This document shows, piece by piece, positions 43,846 through 53,018 of a stretch of 64,000 nt of DNA (positions within the stretch are counted from its first letter, which is position 1; the number at the start of each line of letters is the position of its first letter). A model generated the notes under the pieces. That model searched no databases and was not told where the DNA came from. It saw nothing but the letters and a program-made list of their open reading frames with translations. The stretch covers positions 2,046,001-2,110,000 of the forward strand of contig CBDHCM010000006.1 of the NCBI GenBank assembly GCA_965261105.1. Direction: 5' to 3'. Origin of the DNA: Aldehydirespirator sp965261105. GTDB lineage: Bacteria > Actinomycetota > Acidimicrobiia > Acidimicrobiales > Aldehydirespiratoraceae. Both the position numbers and the translations under genes were made by a program.

Positions 43846-45236
43846 TCGTTGCTGGGGATCGGGCCAGGGAGGCGCTTCGCGCTGCTGGTGATCGACCCCT
43901 GGTGTTCTCCGTCGACGGACCGGCCCGCACCGGTTCGGAGTTGGACCGCCGAATTGATGGTGTCGCCGGGGCGCTCGCCGCCGCCGGCGCCCGCGAGGCC
44001 CCGGTCGGCATCTGGATGTGGAACTCCGCGGCAGCCTTCGAAGCTCACCTGGCGGTCGAACGTGTCGGGGCGACCAGAGTCCCCGTCGACCCATCGGCCC
44101 CTCCTGACGAAATGAAGGCGGTGATGGCCGCGACCGGTGCGCACGTCATCGTGACCGACCGGGATCACGCACCGCAGGTGGAGTCCCTCGTACACGATGA
44201 CGAGGAACCGCTCTCGGACCCGACGTCCGTCGATGCGACAACGGTCGACCCAGACACTACGCACCTCCTGTATCCCCGGATGGTCGCCGACGGGAAGCTG
44301 CTGGCCGTCCCGATCTCGTATGCCAACTGGAACGCGCAGATCGACATCAACCTCGACCTGTACCGGACCGGCTGCTACGGACCTCCGCTCTCCGTCGACG
44401 ACGTTGCGGTGACCGCCCAACAACTGATGCACGGAACGGGTCCCATAGTCAGCTTCCCGTTCCTGCTCGCCGGGTTGCCGCAGGTCGTTCTGCCCCGCTT
44501 CGAGGCCACAGCCTTCCTGGACGCGGCGGATCGGTTTCGGGCGACCACCTCCTTCTTCGTACCCGCCATGATCACCAGGGTCGTCGATGCCCTCGATCCC
44601 GAACGGCAGCTGTCCCTTCGGCGACTCCTGTACGGCGGAGCACCGTTCCCGCTCGACGAGATGATCCCGGCGATACGGCGCCTCGGTCCTGTGCTCGTCC
44701 AGCTCTACGGGCGATTCGAGGGCGGCTGGCCCCTCACCGTTCTCGGCACCGACGCCCACACGGCCATCGCCGACGGCGACGAGACCCTGGCCAAGAGCTG
44801 CGGAAGCCCGATACCCGGGATCGAGCTCGAAGTTCGTGACGTCGACGGCTCGCCCCGAGGCGAGTTGCGAGTGCGGGGGCCGTCCGTCGTCACCGACTAC
44901 GCCGACCCCGACGGCTGGTGCGCCCTCGGCGACCTGGTCACCACCGACGCCGATGGCCGCTTCTACCTGCACGGACGCCTCGACGGCATGATCAACACGG
45001 GCTCGTACCACGTCTATCCGGCCGAGGTAGAGACGGCGATCGCCACTCTTGCCGGCGTGCAAGACGTCCTAGTCCGCGGCGAGCCCGACCCGGTATGGGG
45101 TGAAGCCGTCACCGCGTACCTCATCACCGACAATCCACCACCGACACCCGCGGACATCAAAGCCCAACTACGGCACAAGCTCGCCCCGTACAAGATCCCC
45201 AAGACCATCAACCTCGTCAGCCGACTCCCCGCCTGA
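43842..45236 (+). CDS. Degenerate adenylate-forming protein, paired with the upstream enzyme
   Basis: 464 residues with the ANL fold: VSFPFLLAGLPQVVLP, LYGRFEGGWP at the A5 position and LHGRLDGMINTGSYHVYPAE at A8. The Thr/Ser-rich P-loop is replaced by HLLYPRMVADGKLLAVP, and the protein stops at SRLPA, before the A10 lysine. It therefore probably cannot adenylate alone. A non-catalytic partner or ligand-binding role is likely. Translationally coupled (ATGA) to the intact enzyme. Confidence 0.85.
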   Translation: MIVAGDRAREALRAAGDRPLVFSVDGPARTGSELDRRIDGVAGALAAAGAREAPVGIWMWNSAAAFEAHLAVERVGATRVPVDPSAPPDEMKAVMAATGAHVIVTDRDHAPQVESLVHDDEEPLSDPTSVDATTVDPDTTHLLYPRMVADGKLLAVPISYANWNAQIDINLDLYRTGCYGPPLSVDDVAVTAQQLMHGTGPIVSFPFLLAGLPQVVLPRFEATAFLDAADRFRATTSFFVPAMITRVVDALDPERQLSLRRLLYGGAPFPLDEMIPAIRRLGPVLVQLYGRFEGGWPLTVLGTDAHTAIADGDETLAKSCGSPIPGIELEVRDVDGSPRGELRVRGPSVVTDYADPDGWCALGDLVTTDADGRFYLHGRLDGMINTGSYHVYPAEVETAIATLAGVQDVLVRGEPDPVWGEAVTAYLITDNPPPTPADIKAQLRHKLAPYKIPKTINLVSRLPA

Positions 45237-45360
45237 CCCTGCGGACATCGCCAGCCGCGACTACTACATGGTGCTCGGGCGACTACGAGAGTCTGACGCT
45301 CCGGCAAAGCAGGCCGACCGCTACCAAAGAGATGTCATAGGGGCTCTGTAGGGTCGCTTG

Positions 45361-45795
45361 ATGGTCGAAGAGGGCGATGAGCCGACGGGCACCGCGGCTA
45401 GTGAGTCTGGCACAGGGTCCATTCCCGGAGGCACTCCGTTGCGGGAGCAGGACGTGGGGGACATCGTCTCGTTGATTGCCTGTGCTCCTTGGCGGGAGGC
45501 GGTGACCTATCGGGATTCGTGGCCTCATGAGTATGTGATGGTGAAGAGGGGCGGGCAGGAGGCGCTGCTGGCGGCGTTCTGCGCTCGGATCGCGGCGGGT
45601 GAGGGCGTGGAATGCGCGTTCTTCAACCAGAGGCGCAAGTACCTGTTCTTGGGCGAGCACAAGTATTGGACGATGACGGACTGCGCTGACATCGACCTGG
45701 AGACCGACGACTACGTGCTCAACCGGGCACTGCTGTACCGCGACCGCCGCGACTTCGCGATCAAGCCGGGCGATACCGGCACCAGGAGGCGATGA
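45361..45795 (+). CDS. Conserved hypothetical protein, first gene of DUF4268 operon
   Basis: 144 residues. A Ser/Gly-rich N-terminus precedes a compact core: VSLIACAPWREAVTYRDSWP, HEYVMVKR, FNQRRKYLFLGEHKYWTMTD and DDYVLNRALLYRDRRDF. Density of aromatic and charged motifs indicates a folded, conserved domain. I have no firm function; I associate similar proteins with nuclease-like neighbours. It ends 7 bp before the DUF4268 gene. Confidence 0.7.
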   Translation: MVEEGDEPTGTAASESGTGSIPGGTPLREQDVGDIVSLIACAPWREAVTYRDSWPHEYVMVKRGGQEALLAAFCARIAAGEGVECAFFNQRRKYLFLGEHKYWTMTDCADIDLETDDYVLNRALLYRDRRDFAIKPGDTGTRRR

Positions 45796-45802
45796 GAGCA
45801 CC

Positions 45803-46834
45803 ATGAACTCTTCAGAACAGCAAGACAAGCGAGTGGACGTCCGGACGAAATGGGAGCATGAGGCGCACAACTTCACTCCCTGGCTGGCCCGGCACCTGCA
45901 CCTGCTGGGAGATGAGCTCGGCTTGCAGCTGGAGTTGGTCGCGAGCGAGAAGCCGGTTGGGCCGTACTGCTTGGACATCCTGGCGACCGACACAGACACC
46001 GGAGCGCTGGTCGCCATTGAGAACCAACTGGAATGGGCGGACTTCGGCCATCTTGCCCAGTTGCTCGTCTATTCGGCTGGCTGTGATGCTCGCGCGGCGG
46101 TATGGGTTGCTACAGGGTTCCGGTATGAGCTTGCCGAAGTCCTGCACCGGCTCAACGAGTGGACAGTCGAAGGGGTCAGCTTCTATGGAGTGAAGGTCGA
46201 AGTCGTCCAAGAAGCCGAGGGATCGGAGCCCGAGCCCAGGTTCCGCACGGTGGTGTCCCCAGGAGGCTGGGACAAGGGCGAGACACTGCCGCCTGGACCG
46301 ATCGAATCTGAGTCTTCCCGGCAGCATCGAGAGTTCTTCGAACCGTTGATCGCTGATGTGGCTCGCACCGGGCACCTCCCCCACCGGCCCACTCAGATGT
46401 ATGGCCCCGGCGGCCGGTACTTTCCCTCCCCCGGCGTCGAGGGAATCTGGTACGCGGCGTCGCTCGAAGGAGAGAGCGACGCGTGGACAACCCTCTACAT
46501 CCGAACCACCGACGGTGACCTGACCAAACACATTTTCGACGCCCTCCACGCCATCCGCGAACAGATCGAATCGAATCTCGCCGCCGATCCTGCGCCAGAG
46601 TGGCATTGGCTCCGCCACGACCCACACACCTTCTCCAGCGTCAACATCCGAAGAGACGGATCGATCAACGATCCACCGGAGCAGCACGACGAAACCCGAA
46701 GGTGGATGCTCAACCTGTTGCCCAAGCTCAAAGACCTGTTCGAGCCACGCGTAGCAGAGATCCTCGCCAACACAGCCGCAGAGGATCATGACGTCGAATC
46801 GAGTCCGGACAGCGGCGGCGGGGAGTCGACATGA
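45803..46834 (+). CDS. DUF4268 protein with PD-(D/E)XK nuclease-like N-terminus
   Basis: 343 residues. Near residues 45-85, GPYCLDILATDTDTGALVAI then ENQLEWADFGHLAQLL, forms a nuclease-like D...ExQ pattern seen in DUF4268 N-terminal domains. The C-terminal half (WYAASLEGESDAWTTLYIRT, DGSINDPPEQHDETRRWML) is the DUF4268 domain. The Q in place of K is usual for this group. Central gene of a three-gene overlapping operon; DNA or nucleotide targeting is inferred. Confidence 0.8.
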   Translation: MNSSEQQDKRVDVRTKWEHEAHNFTPWLARHLHLLGDELGLQLELVASEKPVGPYCLDILATDTDTGALVAIENQLEWADFGHLAQLLVYSAGCDARAAVWVATGFRYELAEVLHRLNEWTVEGVSFYGVKVEVVQEAEGSEPEPRFRTVVSPGGWDKGETLPPGPIESESSRQHREFFEPLIADVARTGHLPHRPTQMYGPGGRYFPSPGVEGIWYAASLEGESDAWTTLYIRTTDGDLTKHIFDALHAIREQIESNLAADPAPEWHWLRHDPHTFSSVNIRRDGSINDPPEQHDETRRWMLNLLPKLKDLFEPRVAEILANTAAEDHDVESSPDSGGGEST

Positions 46835-47298
46835 CAGCGCGTCGGAGCAGTTGGAAGGTTGAGCCGCTCACCATCCCGCAGCCGATCCCTCCGCCTTCGC
46901 GGGTCTGGACCGACGACGAGATGGGTGCCATTCGGCGCGGCTGCGTCCCCTGGATCATGGACGAGAAGTGGTTCATCTTCATGGAACAGAACCGCCTGTT
47001 CGCGCATCGCAGCTGGACCGGAATCGGATTCTACGAGGCGACGTTCGCCTCCACAGAGGGCGGATACGTCATCGAGTCCGCGGTCGTCACCGGCGATGAG
47101 ACCAAATACCGGCGCTCTTCGGATGAGGTCGAGTCGTTGACCCTCGAGGTGCTCATCGCCAGCTATCTGCTCAAGGAGTCGCTGTCTGAGGAACAGCTAG
47201 CTGGCTTTGACCCGCACACCAAGTGGGAGTTCATCGTGCCGACTGTGCCCAAAGAGTTGTTCCTGCCGCGGGTCATCAAGAAGGCGGGACCGGCCTAG
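46831..47298 (+). CDS. Conserved hypothetical protein with HRSWTG motif, third gene of operon
   Basis: 155 residues, start overlapping the DUF4268 stop (ATGA). Core: RRGCVPWIMDEKWFIFMEQN, RLFAHRSWTGIGFYEATF, then SGD-like VTGDETKYRR. The HRSWTG-type beta-rich module occurs in several uncharacterised proteins. No catalytic residues can be assigned. It ends 62 bp before the tRNA-Pro fragment of island repeat C. Confidence 0.7.
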   Translation: MTARRSSWKVEPLTIPQPIPPPSRVWTDDEMGAIRRGCVPWIMDEKWFIFMEQNRLFAHRSWTGIGFYEATFASTEGGYVIESAVVTGDETKYRRSSDEVESLTLEVLIASYLLKESLSEEQLAGFDPHTKWEFIVPTVPKELFLPRVIKKAGPA

Positions 47299-47359
47299 TT
47301 GGCAGATGTCCACAGGTAAGCCTAGATCAGTAATGTGCTCTGAGCTGGGCTTTTGTTTG

Positions 47360-47402
47360 TCGGGCTGGGGAGATTTGAACTCCCGACCTTCGGTCCCCCA
47401 GT
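47360..47402 (-). other. tRNA-Pro(GGG) 3' half, attachment-site candidate (copy C)
   Basis: Reverse complement contains the anticodon loop CTGGGGG, then variable region, T-arm GGGAG-TTCAAAT-CTCCC, acceptor strand CAGCCCG and discriminator A. This is the 3' half of a tRNA-Pro with GGG anticodon. The bases 5' of the anticodon do not pair with it, so it is not a working tRNA. Tyrosine integrases commonly leave such 3' halves at att sites. Confidence 0.8.
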
Positions 47403-47545
47403 TCCGTCGAAGCCGTTTCAGCCAGTACCAACGAGTACCAACAAATGCATCTGACGTGGGCTTTTACAACATCGACGTCACAACCCGTACCTGTGGATAA
47501 CCCCCCATAACGGATCGTCCGTTAGAAGATTCGTTAGAAGATTCG
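47403..47545 (+). repeat. Island repeat, copy C, with DnaA box and iterons
   Basis: gccgtttcagccagtaccaa, cgagtaccaa, aatgcatctgacgtgggctt, and acccgtacctgtggataacc in order, then two 12-bp gttagaagattc units. TGTGGATAA at 47492-47500 is a perfect DnaA box in reverse (TTATCCACA). Adjoins the tRNA-Pro fragment. Confidence 0.85.
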
Positions 47546-47581
47546 GCCTGCAGGTAGGGGCCTACTGCGAGTGCCAGACCG

Positions 47582-48451
47582 TTACGTGACTCGGATTCCG
47601 CCGCGGACAGTAACGGGCCGATCCAGCCATGCCTGCCCCTCACTGCACAGGCCTAATCCGAGGCAGCTTTGGCAGTTGAAGTACGTCGGGGCCCTGCTGA
47701 GCCCCGACAGTGTCCCAGCTGACGCTGCGATGGCCGCCCGTGCAGCTGACTCGGCGATTCGAACGCCGTCATCGAGGAGCTCTGACATTGCGCGGATACG
47801 CGCCGTCCGGCGCGAAGGATCTACAAGAAGGACAGTCTCAGGAATCCGACGCTTCCAGGCGGCGAACACGACCGCTACATAGGCGGCCTTGGCGTCGGCG
47901 GCTTCCGTGGCAGGCGCCACCAGCACCAGATTGCCATCCTCGGTGACGGCGTCGATGGTCGCCTCAAGGCGGAGGGCCCGCTCGGGGAACCTCCACTGCG
48001 CACGCACGCCGCCTCTCCATGTCGAGATATCCGGCTGCTCGAGCGCAGCAGACAGTCGCGCGATCCAGCTGATGGCCATGGATGCGAGACGGGCGCGCTG
48101 CGACTTACCGATCTCGTTCCACGCATAGTCGTGGAGCCAGTTGAGCCCGTCTGGACGCTGAGCCTCAGAGCGGAGCGCTTTCAAGGACGACACGACCGCT
48201 TCCCTCGGTGATTCATGACGATGAAGCGCGTCTCGCCCCAGTGCCTTGAACGACTTGTAGACATCGGGCCTGAAGCCCTCGTCGGCAAGCACGTGGGCAG
48301 CGCACAAGGCCTCGCACTTCGACGCATTCGTTGCGTTGAAGTCCCTCACAACATGCCAGTCACCGGATCGACGTGGGTTCTCGTTGCACTGCAGCGCGAT
48401 GGTCTCCAAGGCTTGAATGAGTGCAAGGTCGACATCTCGAGCAGTTACCAC
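47582..48451 (-). CDS. Cysteine-motif protein partnered with a RecB/Cas4-like nuclease
   Basis: 289 residues, no recognised domain name. Largely helical N-terminal two thirds; a beta segment ALRLEATIDAVTEDGNLVLV and TVLLVDPSRRTARI resembles the RecB-type nuclease strands. The C-terminus YFNCQSCLGLGLCSEG gives a CxxC-x5-C cluster as in Fe-S Cas4/AddB-like nucleases. Start overlaps the stop of the upstream nuclease by 7 bp, implying a joint complex. Confidence 0.6.
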   Translation of the reverse strand: MVTARDVDLALIQALETIALQCNENPRRSGDWHVVRDFNATNASKCEALCAAHVLADEGFRPDVYKSFKALGRDALHRHESPREAVVSSLKALRSEAQRPDGLNWLHDYAWNEIGKSQRARLASMAISWIARLSAALEQPDISTWRGGVRAQWRFPERALRLEATIDAVTEDGNLVLVAPATEAADAKAAYVAVVFAAWKRRIPETVLLVDPSRRTARIRAMSELLDDGVRIAESAARAAIAASAGTLSGLSRAPTYFNCQSCLGLGLCSEGQAWLDRPVTVRGGIRVT

Positions 48452-49415
48452 GGTTCCTCCTCCATGGCATCGTCATCGTCGTCGATGTCGTGGGCAGCCC
48501 TCTGCTGCGCTTCGAACAGATGCTCGTCGGGAATGTCAGGACAACGCTCGGCGAGGTCGCAGAAGCCACAGTGGAGCCCGGGAAACGTACGCGGCCACCG
48601 CCTCGCGGCGAACGATTCGTCAACCTCTCGGCACAGTTGGGCGGTCTCGACGACCCGCTCCGCTGCCCGCCCCAGTAGGTCGGCATCGACCCGTAGCGGA
48701 CGAATGGTGGCGGACGGAACGAGCGTCAGACCGGCAACAACGGCCGGAGCAGCGCCCCGCACAAAGTCTCGACCAGTGCATAGAAGGCAAGCTCTTCTGC
48801 GATGCCGTACCCCTTGCCTGACTTGACCTCAACGAGGACGCGTTCAGCTGCCATCACGACAAGATCTGGCCGCGCAGAGACAACCACATCGGCAGCTAGC
48901 TCCACGGTCGTCCGGTTCTGCGAGATCACCGTGAACTCGGTCAGGTCGCCCATCGAACGCTTCAATTCTTCGCATCGCTCAGCGACGTTGCTGTTGTGTT
49001 CGAGCTGCTGCCCTGGAGACAGCGCCGCATACCACTCCTCAAGTTCTGGATCTTCAGCGCGGAGGGGTGCCGCACTGGCGTCATGCCATGTCTCCGTCAC
49101 TGACACAGCATCGCCACTCGCCCCGTGAGGTGTGTCTGGAGCAACAGCGATGACGGAGGCCGCCACGTCGATCACACGGCCCACTGCCAAGTGTTCATTC
49201 ATCGGCGCGCTTCCACCACCGATGAGCTGGGCAGGACATGTCCGGCCCCGTCGAAGCCGATCCTTCGTGATCCTCAGCAAGCCGGACGGCCGATCCCATC
49301 CTGAGAGTTCTTCCGTGAGCGCGCGATCAAGCCCGGCTCGCAGTTCGAGAATCTCCTCCTCAGTGACGTCTACTGGCTCGGCCTCTTCGACAAGCTCTTG
49401 AACGGTGTTCGCCAT
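48445..49415 (-). pseudogene. RecB/Cas4-like Fe-S nuclease with a frameshift
   Basis: From ATG 49415. GRTCPAQL gives the first cluster Cys. SARPDLVVMAAERVLVEVKS is the PD-(D/E)XK core and AEELAFYALVETL the QxxxY-like helix. The frame then ends in PLLPV-stop. One base over, GAAPAVVAGLTLVPS resumes and runs to LHCGFCDLAERCPD with the remaining three Cys. A single-base deletion near 48,765 (within ACTTTGTGC) explains this. Restored, the protein is about 323 residues. Error in assembly, true decay or recoding are the options. Confidence 0.75.
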
Positions 49416-49545
49416 CAGTCCTGTTGTACTCGACCGGTATGACACGACGCCCTCCCTCGGAGCGAAGGGCCACCGTGATTGACTCCCGACCTCGGCGAGT
49501 GTCACTCCCCGGTGGCATCATTTCCCATGTCAAGGAGAGGGACTC

Positions 49546-50639
49546 ATGGCCGTTGAGATGGCGATCTGGCGAATGACCGACGATGGGCCGCACCAGCTGG
49601 CGTCGTCGCCGCTGGACTTCGAGCATCGTCTTGAGGACATGCTCGCTGAGGATCCAGGCATGAGCGGGACCGACCTTCTCATCGTCGGCCGGCAGGTCAA
49701 GACCGGATACGGAGGATCCATAGATCTCCTTGCCCTCGATGCCGACGGCCGAGCCCATGTGCTTGAGCTCAAGCGTAACCGAACTCCACGAGACGTGGTC
49801 GCCCAGGCGCTCGACTACGGGTCATGGGTGCAGGACCTCAGCCTTGACGACCTCGAACAGATCTACGTCGACTACCACGGCGACGACACGGAGCTAGATG
49901 CGGCCTTCGCCGAGCGCTTCGGCAGCCCGCTACCGGACGTGGTCAACGCCGATCAGCAGTTCACGATCATCGCGTCTGAGCTCGACCCAACCTCTGACCG
50001 CATCGTCGAGTTCCTCGCAGAGTCATACCGAGTACCGATCAACGCCGTCTTCTTTCGCCACTTCAGCGATGATGGCCGCGACTACCTAGCGCGGACCTGG
50101 CTGCTCGACCCACAGCCGATCGAAGCCAAAGCCGGCCGACCGTCGCGCAGCAAGAAGCGGCCGTGGAACGGTCGGGACTTCTCATCGTGCTCGGCCGAGC
50201 CGATGACCCCCGCCGCTGGTCAATAGCGAGCAAGTGCGGGCTTCTAAACGCAGGCGGAGGATCGTGGTACTGGAAGCCGCTGAGAAACCTCACACCCGGC
50301 AGCCGCGTATTCGCGCACGTAGGCGGAGCCGGCTATGTGGGCATCGGACAAGTCACCGGCGAGATGATCCCCTTACGCGATGCCACAGTCGAGATCAACG
50401 GCCAACTCCAGCCGTTGCTCGATCAACCACACCCGGGCGAGGGGACCTGGGAAGACGCGGCGTCTGCCGACCCTGACAAGACCGAGATGGTCGTACCGGT
50501 CAGGTGGCTTGCAACACGCACCCTCGGCCAGGCTTTCTGGGAGAAGGGACTCTTCGCCTCACAGGTCACCGTCTGCAAGCTGCGCGACGAGCACACCATC
50601 ACAACGGTCGAATCAGCCTTCGGGCTCGATGTTCCATGA
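49546..50639 (+). pseudogene. NucS/DUF91-like nuclease with C-terminal PUA-like domain, frameshifted
   Basis: The first frame (226 aa) has GGSIDLLALDADGRAHVLEL followed by KRNRTP, the PD-(D/E)XK core of DUF91/NucS-type nucleases, and stops after WNGRDF plus noise. From about 50,175 the next frame continues LLIVLGRADDPRRW, LLNAGGGSWYWKPLR and RVFAHVGGAGYVGIGQVTG, the usual PUA/EVE-like second domain of the same protein. A one-base deletion in GACTTCTCATC accounts for it. Confidence 0.75.
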
Positions 50640-50640
50640 A

Positions 50641-50675
50641 CGCCGTCTCAGCCAGTACCAACATATTCAAGAGGG
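50641..50675 (+). repeat. Island repeat, partial copy D
   Basis: cgccgtctcagccagtaccaa matches the beginning of copies B, C and E and then stops at acatattc, a few bases before the IS21 end at 50681. The rest was probably lost or displaced by the IS insertion. Confidence 0.6.
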
Positions 50676-50873
50676 CATATTGTCGGCGGCCATGAGATCC
50701 TGCCCGGTGGCGGCCATGTAGTTGCCCGCTGGCGGCCAACGGTTCTGCCCAGCGGCGGCCAACAGAACTGCCCGCGTTGAAGTCCATTTCCCGTCGGGGT
50801 CCACCGCGGCGGGGTGCTCCTCCTACTCGAATGGCCGGTCACGACAACCGTGACCATCGAGCAGGAGGAGCAA

Positions 50874-52358
50874 GTGAAGTCTCGCGAGGAAATCATGAAC
50901 ATGTTGGAAGCGTTCGACCTGACTGGGTCGTTGCGGGATGCCGGCGAGTTGGCCGGTTGTTCCCATCACACCGTCGCCGCGTATGTGGCTGAGCGCGACG
51001 AGGGTCGGCTGGGGGGTGCGGGCCCGGTGCGGCGGAAACGGATCATCGATCCGTGGCTGGCGAAGATCGAGGAGTGGGTGGAGCGCTCCTGTGGCAAGAT
51101 CCGCGCTGATCGTTGCCACGCCAAGCTGAAGGCGTTGGGGTTCGAGGGTTCGGACCGCACGGTGCGCCGAGCGGTGGCGGAGGCCAAGAAGAGCTTCGCG
51201 ACGGGTAGGCGGCGGGTGTATCGGCCGTGGATTGCTGAGCCGGGCATGTGGGCGCAGTGGGACTGGGGCGCGGGCCCGGTCATCGCCGGGCGGCGGACGA
51301 ATCTGTTTTGTGCGTGGCTGGCGTGGTCGAGGTTCCGGGTGGTGATCGCGACCTGGGACCGCACCCTGCCCACGGTGATCGCCTGTGTGGATCGGGCGAT
51401 GCGAGCCTTTGGCGGCGCTGCGACGTATTGGCTCACCGACAACGAGCGCACGGTCACGATCGACCACGTCGCCGGGATCGCCGTGCGCCATCCGGAGATC
51501 GTCGCGGTCGGCGGCCACTACGGGATCACGGTGGCGACGTGTGTGCCGGCGGACCCCGAATCCAAGGGCGGCAGCGAGGCGACGGTGCGGGTCGCCAAGG
51601 CCGACTTGGTGCCAACCGACGCGAACCTGCGCGACGACTACACCAGCTGGGCCGAGCTGGTCGAGGCCTGCGAGGCGTTCACCGCTGAGGTGAACGCCCG
51701 GGTCCATCGAGTGACCCGGCGGCCACCGGTCGAGATGCTCACCGAGGAACGGCACCGGCTGCACGCGCTGCCCGAACGCCCATACACGGCGGCGCTCGGG
51801 GAGACCCGGAAAGTCTCTTGGAGCTCCACGATCAGCTTCGGCGCCGTGACCTACTCGGTCCCGCACACCCTCGCCGATGAGACGGTGTGGGTGCGTGTCG
51901 ACGGTGATCAGGTCGTCGTCACCCACTGCGCACCGTCAGGCCCAATCGAGGTCGCCCGCCACCAGCGTTCGACACCCGGGCATCCGATGATCGACGACGC
52001 CCACTACCCGCCGCGCCCGGCTGGGCCACTCGCGCGGCGTCCGAAGCCGACGAGCGCGGCCGAGACCGAGTTCCTCGCCATCGGAAACGGCGCCCGCACC
52101 TGGCTCGTTGAAGCAGCCGCCGCGGGCACGACCCGCATGAAGGTCAAGATGGCCCAAGCCGTCACCCTTGCCCGACTGCACGGCACCGAGCGGCTCGACT
52201 GGGCGCTCGGCCACGCCGCGATGTTCGGCCGCTTCGCAGACGGCGACCTGGCCTCGATCCTGGCTGCTGATCCGCCCGGACAACCCCGGCGCGCCGATGA
52301 CGTGCACTCGCTTCAGCCCGGCACCGCCGCTTGGGGCCGCCTCGGAGGCGACCGATGA
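50874..52358 (+). CDS. istA: IS21 IstA transposase
   Basis: 494 residues from the GTG at 50874, which has a perfect AGGAGG. The N-terminal HTH (LRDAGELAGCSHHTVAAYV) is followed by a DDE core: MWAQWDWG (first D), YWLTDNERT (second D) and DPESKGGSEATV (E). Its stop overlaps the istB start (ATGA). Apparently intact. Confidence 0.93.
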   Translation: MKSREEIMNMLEAFDLTGSLRDAGELAGCSHHTVAAYVAERDEGRLGGAGPVRRKRIIDPWLAKIEEWVERSCGKIRADRCHAKLKALGFEGSDRTVRRAVAEAKKSFATGRRRVYRPWIAEPGMWAQWDWGAGPVIAGRRTNLFCAWLAWSRFRVVIATWDRTLPTVIACVDRAMRAFGGAATYWLTDNERTVTIDHVAGIAVRHPEIVAVGGHYGITVATCVPADPESKGGSEATVRVAKADLVPTDANLRDDYTSWAELVEACEAFTAEVNARVHRVTRRPPVEMLTEERHRLHALPERPYTAALGETRKVSWSSTISFGAVTYSVPHTLADETVWVRVDGDQVVVTHCAPSGPIEVARHQRSTPGHPMIDDAHYPPRPAGPLARRPKPTSAAETEFLAIGNGARTWLVEAAAAGTTRMKVKMAQAVTLARLHGTERLDWALGHAAMFGRFADGDLASILAADPPGQPRRADDVHSLQPGTAAWGRLGGDR

Positions 52359-52972
52359 ACCCAGCACCGATCAACGAGGTCGTCGACTTGCTCCGCGCCC
52401 TGCGCCTACCTCACATGCGCGCCGCAGCACCGGACCTGTTGGCCACCGCCAAAGCACAACGCTGGGAACCGGCCCAAGCGATGAGCGCACTGCTCACCGA
52501 GGAGCTCGCCGGCCGCCAAGCATCCTCAATCCGGGCCCGGCGCAAAGCGGCCAGGTTCCCCACCGGCAAGACCTTCGACATCTGGGACGAGGCAGTGTCA
52601 TCGGTCCCGGCGCCGACCCAGCGGGCGCTGCGCACCCTGGAGTGGATCCACCGCCACGAGAACCTCGTCGTGTGCGGACCATCAGGCACACCCAAGACCC
52701 ACTTCCTTGAAGCGCTCGGCCAAGCCGCCGTCGATGCCGGCCACAAGGTGTCCTGGTTCAGTCTCGAGCACCTCGGCGCGCTCGTGCGCCGCCACAGCGC
52801 CGACGACACCGCCGCCAAAGCGATCAAGCGGATCATGCGCGCCGACGTCATCGTGATCGACGACATCGGCCTGCTCCCAGTCACCACCGAGACCGCCGAG
52901 GCGCTCTACCGCGTCGTCGACGCCGCCTACGAGAAACGCTCCATCGCCTTGTCGAGCAACCTTCACCCCGCC
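52355..52972 (+). pseudogene. istB: IS21 IstB ATPase, 5' part (interrupted)
   Basis: 206 codons of the AAA+ helper ATPase. The P-loop reads CGPSGTPKTHF (Thr in place of the usual second Gly) and Walker B VIVIDDIGLLP. YEKRSIALSSNLHPA ends at 52972, where foreign sequence begins. The remainder is found at 56149-56295. Confidence 0.9.
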
Positions 52973-53018
52973 AAGGCGCACAGGTTCGGTCGAACGTGTG
53001 CAAGGTCGCGCTTGATGT

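Noticed and set aside
47360..47402. Functional tRNA-Pro gene
   Set aside because: Only the 3' half is present; the upstream bases do not form D-arm, 5' acceptor or the 5' side of the anticodon stem.
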